Source: Cytobacillus massiliigabonensis
GTDB lineage: Bacteria > Bacillota > Bacilli > Bacillales > Cytobacillaceae
Direction of reading: 5' to 3'
Assembly (NCBI RefSeq): GCF_900199725.1
Contig: NZ_LT904902.1
Location: 832,781 to 896,780, forward strand
Length of the DNA: 64,000 bases
Shown: positions 60,670 to 64,000 of the stretch, piece by piece
Numbering within the stretch: position 1 is the first letter of the stretch
How the letters are laid out: every line of letters begins with the position of its first letter
The notes under the pieces: model-generated
What the model saw: only the letters and a program-made list of their open reading frames with translations
Told to the model about the DNA's origin: nothing
The model's database searches: none
Position numbers and translations under genes: made by a program

Positions 60670-61275
60670 GTGGAGTATTTTTTATTATGTGTTTTGTTAG
60701 GATTTATCTTTTATCATTGGAATAAAATAAAAAATTTTAGATCGGAAGAAACCTATAAAAATTATTTAGCCACTGAAGAATTTAAAAGAACGTTAGCTTT
60801 TGGTATTTATCAACGTTTTTGTAAAGAGAATGAAGAAAAATCTTATTCATCAATCTTTTTAAAAAATAATCCCTTAGAATTTGAACATTTCATCGCTGAT
60901 ATATTTAAACATAAATATGGTAGAAGTACGTTTGTAACGAAAAGTTCAGGGGATTTTGGTGTTGATATAGAACATGGCGTTGGCGAAGAGAAAGTTTTAG
61001 GACAAGTAAAATGTTACAAAGATGATGTTAGCTATGAACCGATAGCTTTATTACATTCTAATATGGTAAAGCAAAATGTTTCACAGGGATATGTTGTAAC
61101 AACTTCTAACTTTACTGAAAATGCTCGTTCATATGCTCAAGGTTTACAGATAGATTTGATAACTGGAACTGATTTAGTGGAAATGTGGTTGAATTATACT
61201 AATCCATTATCTGAAAGTATAAAAATACAGTCGGTTCATAACCAAACTACAAATAAAATTGATACGCCGATTTAA
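60670..61275 (+). CDS. membrane-anchored Mrr-type restriction endonuclease
   Basis: A 201-residue protein with a GTG start at 60670 after GAGGTG. A hydrophobic N-terminus (FLLCVLLGFIFYHW) anchors it to the membrane. The Mrr catalytic domain follows: NPLEFEHFIADIFKHKYG, VTKSSGDFGVDIEH (catalytic Asp), VLGQVKCYKDDVSYEPI (Q-x-K), QGYVVTTSNFTENARSYAQGLQIDLITGTDLVEMW. Mrr proteins cut methylated or otherwise modified DNA. Solitary, with its own terminator. A role against incoming DNA at the membrane is inference. Confidence 0.87.
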   Translation: MEYFLLCVLLGFIFYHWNKIKNFRSEETYKNYLATEEFKRTLAFGIYQRFCKENEEKSYSSIFLKNNPLEFEHFIADIFKHKYGRSTFVTKSSGDFGVDIEHGVGEEKVLGQVKCYKDDVSYEPIALLHSNMVKQNVSQGYVVTTSNFTENARSYAQGLQIDLITGTDLVEMWLNYTNPLSESIKIQSVHNQTTNKIDTPI

Positions 61276-61278
61276 GAA

Positions 61279-61312
61279 CTGTCCCCTAATCAGATAGATG
61301 GTTAGGGGACAA
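61279..61312 (+). terminator. terminator after the Mrr-type gene
   Basis: TGTCCCCTAA / TTAGGGGACA is followed by ATTTATTT. Confidence 0.8.
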
Positions 61313-61708
61313 TTTATTTCAGCTATATGATCAGCTGTATGAACCAGAGTCTCAAAGCATAGTCATCGTTTGAATTTGGCCCATGAACATTTAGTGCCTC
61401 CGATTGTTTCATATTCCATAACTTTCTGCAGAATATTTTCAATTAGAACCCTTGAGTGTGTCACCATCGTACGGGGACTAAAAATGTGCTATTTTCTAGC
61501 TCCCCAACTAAGAATGCTAATTCCTCAGATACGGATTCTAAAAAACTAACATCCAGCAGCAATACAATATCTTCTTTATCAAACAGCACAAATAACAATA
61601 CAAATTCAAGTGCCAATTCTAATACAAACAATTCTACTACCGTCCCTTGAAACAACAGCGGCGAATCATTTAATATCATGGATTTTTTGCAGTAGAACTA
61701 CTTAATTT
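61313..61708. other. intergenic region with Ser/Asn-rich low-complexity stretch
   Basis: A 64-codon plus-strand frame (61456-61650) encodes a Ser/Thr/Asn-only end (SNTISSLSNSTNNNTNSSANS-like) without ribosome binding site or family. It may be the remnant of a surface-protein linker. Nothing else recognised. Confidence 0.45.
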
Positions 61709-62677
61709 TCATGTGTTTATCAACATTTCCTTTACTTCTTCCTCTTTCAGCCCTGTCATGCTGACGATATCTGAAATAGACAAGCCGCTTTCCTCCATTT
61801 TCCGTACAATACTTGCCATTCCTTCTTTAATACCTTTTTTAATACCTTTTTCAACCCCAACTTGAATTCCCTTTTTGTATCCTTCCTCTATTCCTTCTTC
61901 TCTCCCTAACCGCCTTTCTCCTCTAATGTTTGAGAGCTGATCACGTAAGTATTTTAGTTTAGCTTCATATAACATTTTATTTTCTTTATTAGCACTGAGA
62001 CTTTCCCATTCAACCAGTGCTTCGCGTACTTCTTGTTCGTTCATGGCTAATTCCTCCAAATCATGAAAAATTTCAGCATCACCGGTTTTCTTTTCATAAT
62101 CAGTGGCTGTTAACATCATTAACCATGGCAATTCAGGTGGTGGATTTGTTTTCATTTCACGTCTGTATTTTCTCCATTTTACCATGAACTGTGAAAGATC
62201 AAAGGCATGAAATTCTATATGGGGGCACCACAGGAAATGTTCTGTGTCCTCTCTGAGATGAAATACATTATGGAAGCTATCTGTTTCATATGGGAATAAA
62301 GGATAGTTTAAGATGCTTATCATAATGGTAGGGGGCAATTGTCGATAATTTTCTCCAGCAGCTAAAGAGCTAGAAAATAATTTAGACCAGTAAAAAAGCA
62401 CACGTTCTGCCATATCATGCTGGTTCGCTAATTGGATTTCGACATTAATTCTTTCACCAGTTGAGGTAAATACTAGTATATCCAATCTGCTTGTTTTTCC
62501 ATCAGGATCTTCCTTGATCCGTTCCGTATTTTCATAATGCACGTCTACAATTCGGTCATTCCCTTTTCGATGAAGTAAATCATTTAGGAAGGTTATGGTA
62601 ATGTTTTCTCTTCTAGGATCACCAAATAATTGCTTAAACATGAAATCCATTTTTAAATCGAGGTATTCTTTTGTCAT
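61709..62677 (-). CDS. Rpn-family PD-(D/E)XK nuclease (recombination-promoting nuclease/transposase-like)
   Basis: A 322-residue protein. LDLKMDFMFKQLFGDPRRENITITFLNDLL is the typical start. The catalytic core has SRLDILVFTSTGERINVEIQLANQHDMAERVLFYWSKLF (D, E-x-Q). A helical region and a repeated GIEEGYKKGIQVGVEKGIKKGIKEG segment (about 265-290) end in a helix-turn-helix-like tail (LSISDIVSMTGLKEEEVKEML). This is the Rpn/YhgA or PF12784 family, associated with RecA-independent recombination. AAAGGATG precedes the ATG. No inverted terminal repeats were seen, so I do not call an insertion sequence. Confidence 0.92.
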   Translation of the reverse strand: MTKEYLDLKMDFMFKQLFGDPRRENITITFLNDLLHRKGNDRIVDVHYENTERIKEDPDGKTSRLDILVFTSTGERINVEIQLANQHDMAERVLFYWSKLFSSSLAAGENYRQLPPTIMISILNYPLFPYETDSFHNVFHLREDTEHFLWCPHIEFHAFDLSQFMVKWRKYRREMKTNPPPELPWLMMLTATDYEKKTGDAEIFHDLEELAMNEQEVREALVEWESLSANKENKMLYEAKLKYLRDQLSNIRGERRLGREEGIEEGYKKGIQVGVEKGIKKGIKEGMASIVRKMEESGLSISDIVSMTGLKEEEVKEMLINT

Positions 62678-63012
62678 GTGGAGTCATCCTTTCGGGGAAT
62701 TAATTTTATAAAATTTGTTGGGGGGATCTTCTTCAGAGGAGTGAATAAAACTTTTAATAAAAAAGGATAAGCAAACATGGGCTGGGTACTAATTTATTTA
62801 CAATTTAGTAGAGACATAGAAAAGGATATCTGTATTTAATCATCTTCTTTCGACAAACTTTTAGGAATTCCTGCTGGAACATAGCACATTTATACCACTT
62901 TTCAATTAATTCAAGTTACTTTTCATTATTAATGTTTAACCCGAAATTTAAATGAATTATTGTTTAATTTTCATATTCATACTGAAGTTTATCAAATTTA
63001 GATAGAGTATCT
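62678..63012. other. intergenic region, no supported gene
   Basis: AT-rich (GC below the window average by eye). Contains short minus-strand frames such as one near 62838-62890 that ends PAGIPKSLSKEDD, possibly a gene relic. Nothing else identified. Confidence 0.4.
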
Positions 63013-63444
63013 TTATAAAAAAAAATCGTTCATTGCATGATCTACCATTTCCTGAGCATCTTTAAACCCTCTACTTCTTGCAACACTCTCGAAGTATTTA
63101 TCTTTTTTCCTTTGTAAATCGTCAATTCGAAATGTATTTTTGTTATAGGTACCATTTAATTTAGGTTGGTATTTTATTATTAAGTTCTTTTCTACATTCT
63201 TTAATAATGAATAAGCTTCTAATACAATATATGAAAAATAATACAGTTCCTTTTCATAATCCCATATATTATCCCAGTAACTATGAAAGTGTGAGCGCAA
63301 CCTTGAATAAAGACATTTTGCCTTACCGATATAAATTAATTCTCCATCTTCTCCGAAAATAAAGTAAATACCACTCATATTTGATTTTCCTAAAAGAGGG
63401 AAAATCACTTTCAATGCATCCCTCGGATAAATTGTAAGATCCAC
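63013..63444 (-). CDS. GIY-YIG nuclease-family protein
   Basis: A 143-residue protein from the GTG at 63444, eight bases after AGGAAGG; another GTG at 63453 overlaps that site. The GIY-YIG domain has SGIYFIFGEDGELIYIGKAKCLYSRLRSH (the G-I-Y and Y-I-G strands, the conserved arginine near 48) and EAYSLLKNVEKNLIIKYQPKLNG with the catalytic glutamate and terminal asparagine. It resembles UvrC-like or homing-endonuclease-like single-domain proteins. A C-terminal helix with SVARSRGFKDAQEMVDHAMND could be a DNA-contact element. Role unknown. Confidence 0.87.
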   Translation of the reverse strand: MDLTIYPRDALKVIFPLLGKSNMSGIYFIFGEDGELIYIGKAKCLYSRLRSHFHSYWDNIWDYEKELYYFSYIVLEAYSLLKNVEKNLIIKYQPKLNGTYNKNTFRIDDLQRKKDKYFESVARSRGFKDAQEMVDHAMNDFFL

Positions 63445-63608
63445 TTTTCTCACCTTCCTAGAAAACTTTAATTACCTAAATATAACATAAGTTAGATCTA
63501 AACCGACGTTACAAAAAGGGATCGAGTATAAGAAACGGTTCAAACTATAGTGAGCCACTTTAGCCGTTTAGATTTTTTAGTAAATAACGTGGTGATTTTC
63601 ACAATTAT

Positions 63609-63740
63609 GCCATTGTTATTAACGAAGAAGACTGGGCCCTTATCATGGATGTAAACACCAAAGGGGTGGACCTATTCAGCAAAGCTGCAGCTAGCCTCCC
63701 TATTGTTCAATCTTTCAAACTGGTTTTTACTGTTAGTTAA
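63609..63740 (+). pseudogene. short-chain dehydrogenase remnant
   Basis: The frame from 63609 reads INEEDWALIMDVNTKGVDLF followed by SKAAA, the conserved central block of short-chain dehydrogenases (W-x-x-x-x-x-x-N-x-x-G-x-x-x-x-x-x-A). It stops at a TAA at 63738-63740 with no catalytic YxxxK and no upstream Rossmann start. Only a fragment of the gene is left. The rest of 63454-63951 holds nothing else recognisable. Confidence 0.6.
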
Positions 63741-63951
63741 TTAATTTGTGATAATTTTTTTAAGGTTAGTCTAAAAATAATTATATGAATCCTAATACCC
63801 AAAATTACCCAATCAGTAATTTAAAGTAGAACATTTTTTAGTAGTTACATCAATCTAACCCTATCCTCCAAAATACCTTCTTTATCTGTTGTATATCACA
63901 CTAATTATATATTACTCTTGAATTTAGTAGGAAAATTATGGAGGAATAAAT

Positions 63952-64000
63952 ATGGGAAGTATATTTGATTGTGCAGATTACCCAACAGAAGAAAATTGGA
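63952..64000 (+). CDS. start of an unidentified gene, cut by window edge
   Basis: ATG at 63952 with GGAGG seven bases upstream begins MGSIFDCADYPTEENW and runs off the window. Too short to assign. Confidence 0.65.
   Translation, partial: MGSIFDCADYPTEENW

Noticed and set aside
61461..61679. 72-codon Leu/Glu/Val-rich minus-strand frame
   Set aside because: It is the antisense of the Ser/Asn low-complexity stretch and has no start signal.
61709..62677. Insertion sequence carrying the Rpn/PD-(D/E)XK 'transposase' gene
   Set aside because: No terminal inverted repeats or target-site duplication could be seen around the gene.

Overview
The window looks like chromosomal DNA from a low-GC, Gram-positive, spore-former-type Bacillaceae bacterium. 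The signs are strong AGGAGG-type ribosome binding sites, frequent TTG and GTG starts, a type I preQ1 riboswitch over queF, an S-box over a YxjG/YxjH-type methyltransferase, and a YxdLM/YxeA-type transporter module. No rRNA, tRNA, phage structural gene, complete insertion sequence or CRISPR array was seen. The species cannot be named from this sequence.

Layout. 1-6.6 kb: small housekeeping or accessory genes (MDR oxidoreductase fragment, Nudix, GNAT, DinB, CoxG-like SRPBCC), a 51-bp tandem repeat and a chemoreceptor. 6.9-13.8 kb: a peptide-stress module on the minus strand (ABC ATPase, FtsX-like permease, YxeA, OmpR-type regulator, sensor kinase) plus a DUF418 membrane gene. Both transcription units carry the same phased AAGGTT boxes over their -35 regions and so probably belong to one regulon. 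13.9-25 kb: assorted small enzymes (hydrolases, DHFR-like reductase, two Nudix, DinB, PEP-mutase-like, VOC), a DUF2089 operon, three small membrane proteins and a 20/40-bp TTGCAAAT repeat array.

25.2-35.4 kb: a carbohydrate or polyol locus with a ribose-type ABC transporter, two Gfo/Idh/MocA dehydrogenases, two xylose-isomerase-like TIM-barrel enzymes and a LacI-family regulator. A perfect 18-bp operator palindrome lies upstream of the regulator gene, and a near-match lies upstream of the divergent isomerase gene. The substrate is unknown.

35.6-45.4 kb: the most unusual region. Six minus-strand genes are tightly packed: a WHH/HNH-type nuclease-like protein, a SUKH (SMI1/KNR4) protein, three different dynamin-like GTPases and a large TPR/Sel1-like protein with a CFI-box C-terminus. 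A decayed partial copy of the isomerase gene at 34394-35362 lies on the other side of the block, which suggests that it is an acquired island. The block resembles the three-dynamin LeoABC idea but has a nuclease/SUKH pair attached. I regard it as the best candidate for an undescribed defence or membrane-remodelling system.

46-64 kb: a DUF559-like endonuclease, a lipoprotein, the queF-queC-yhhQ operon under a preQ1 riboswitch, a divergent SAM-riboswitch methyltransferase, and a complete Wadjet anti-plasmid operon in the order jetD-jetA-jetB-jetC. These are followed by an aspartic-protease-like two-gene unit, a membrane-anchored Mrr-type nuclease, an Rpn-type PD-(D/E)XK nuclease and a GIY-YIG protein. 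Together with the dynamin block, 35-63 kb has the character of a defence and mobility-prone region. Dispersed GC-rich 132-bp elements and GCGGAA-TTTCCG palindromic repeats are scattered between genes throughout.
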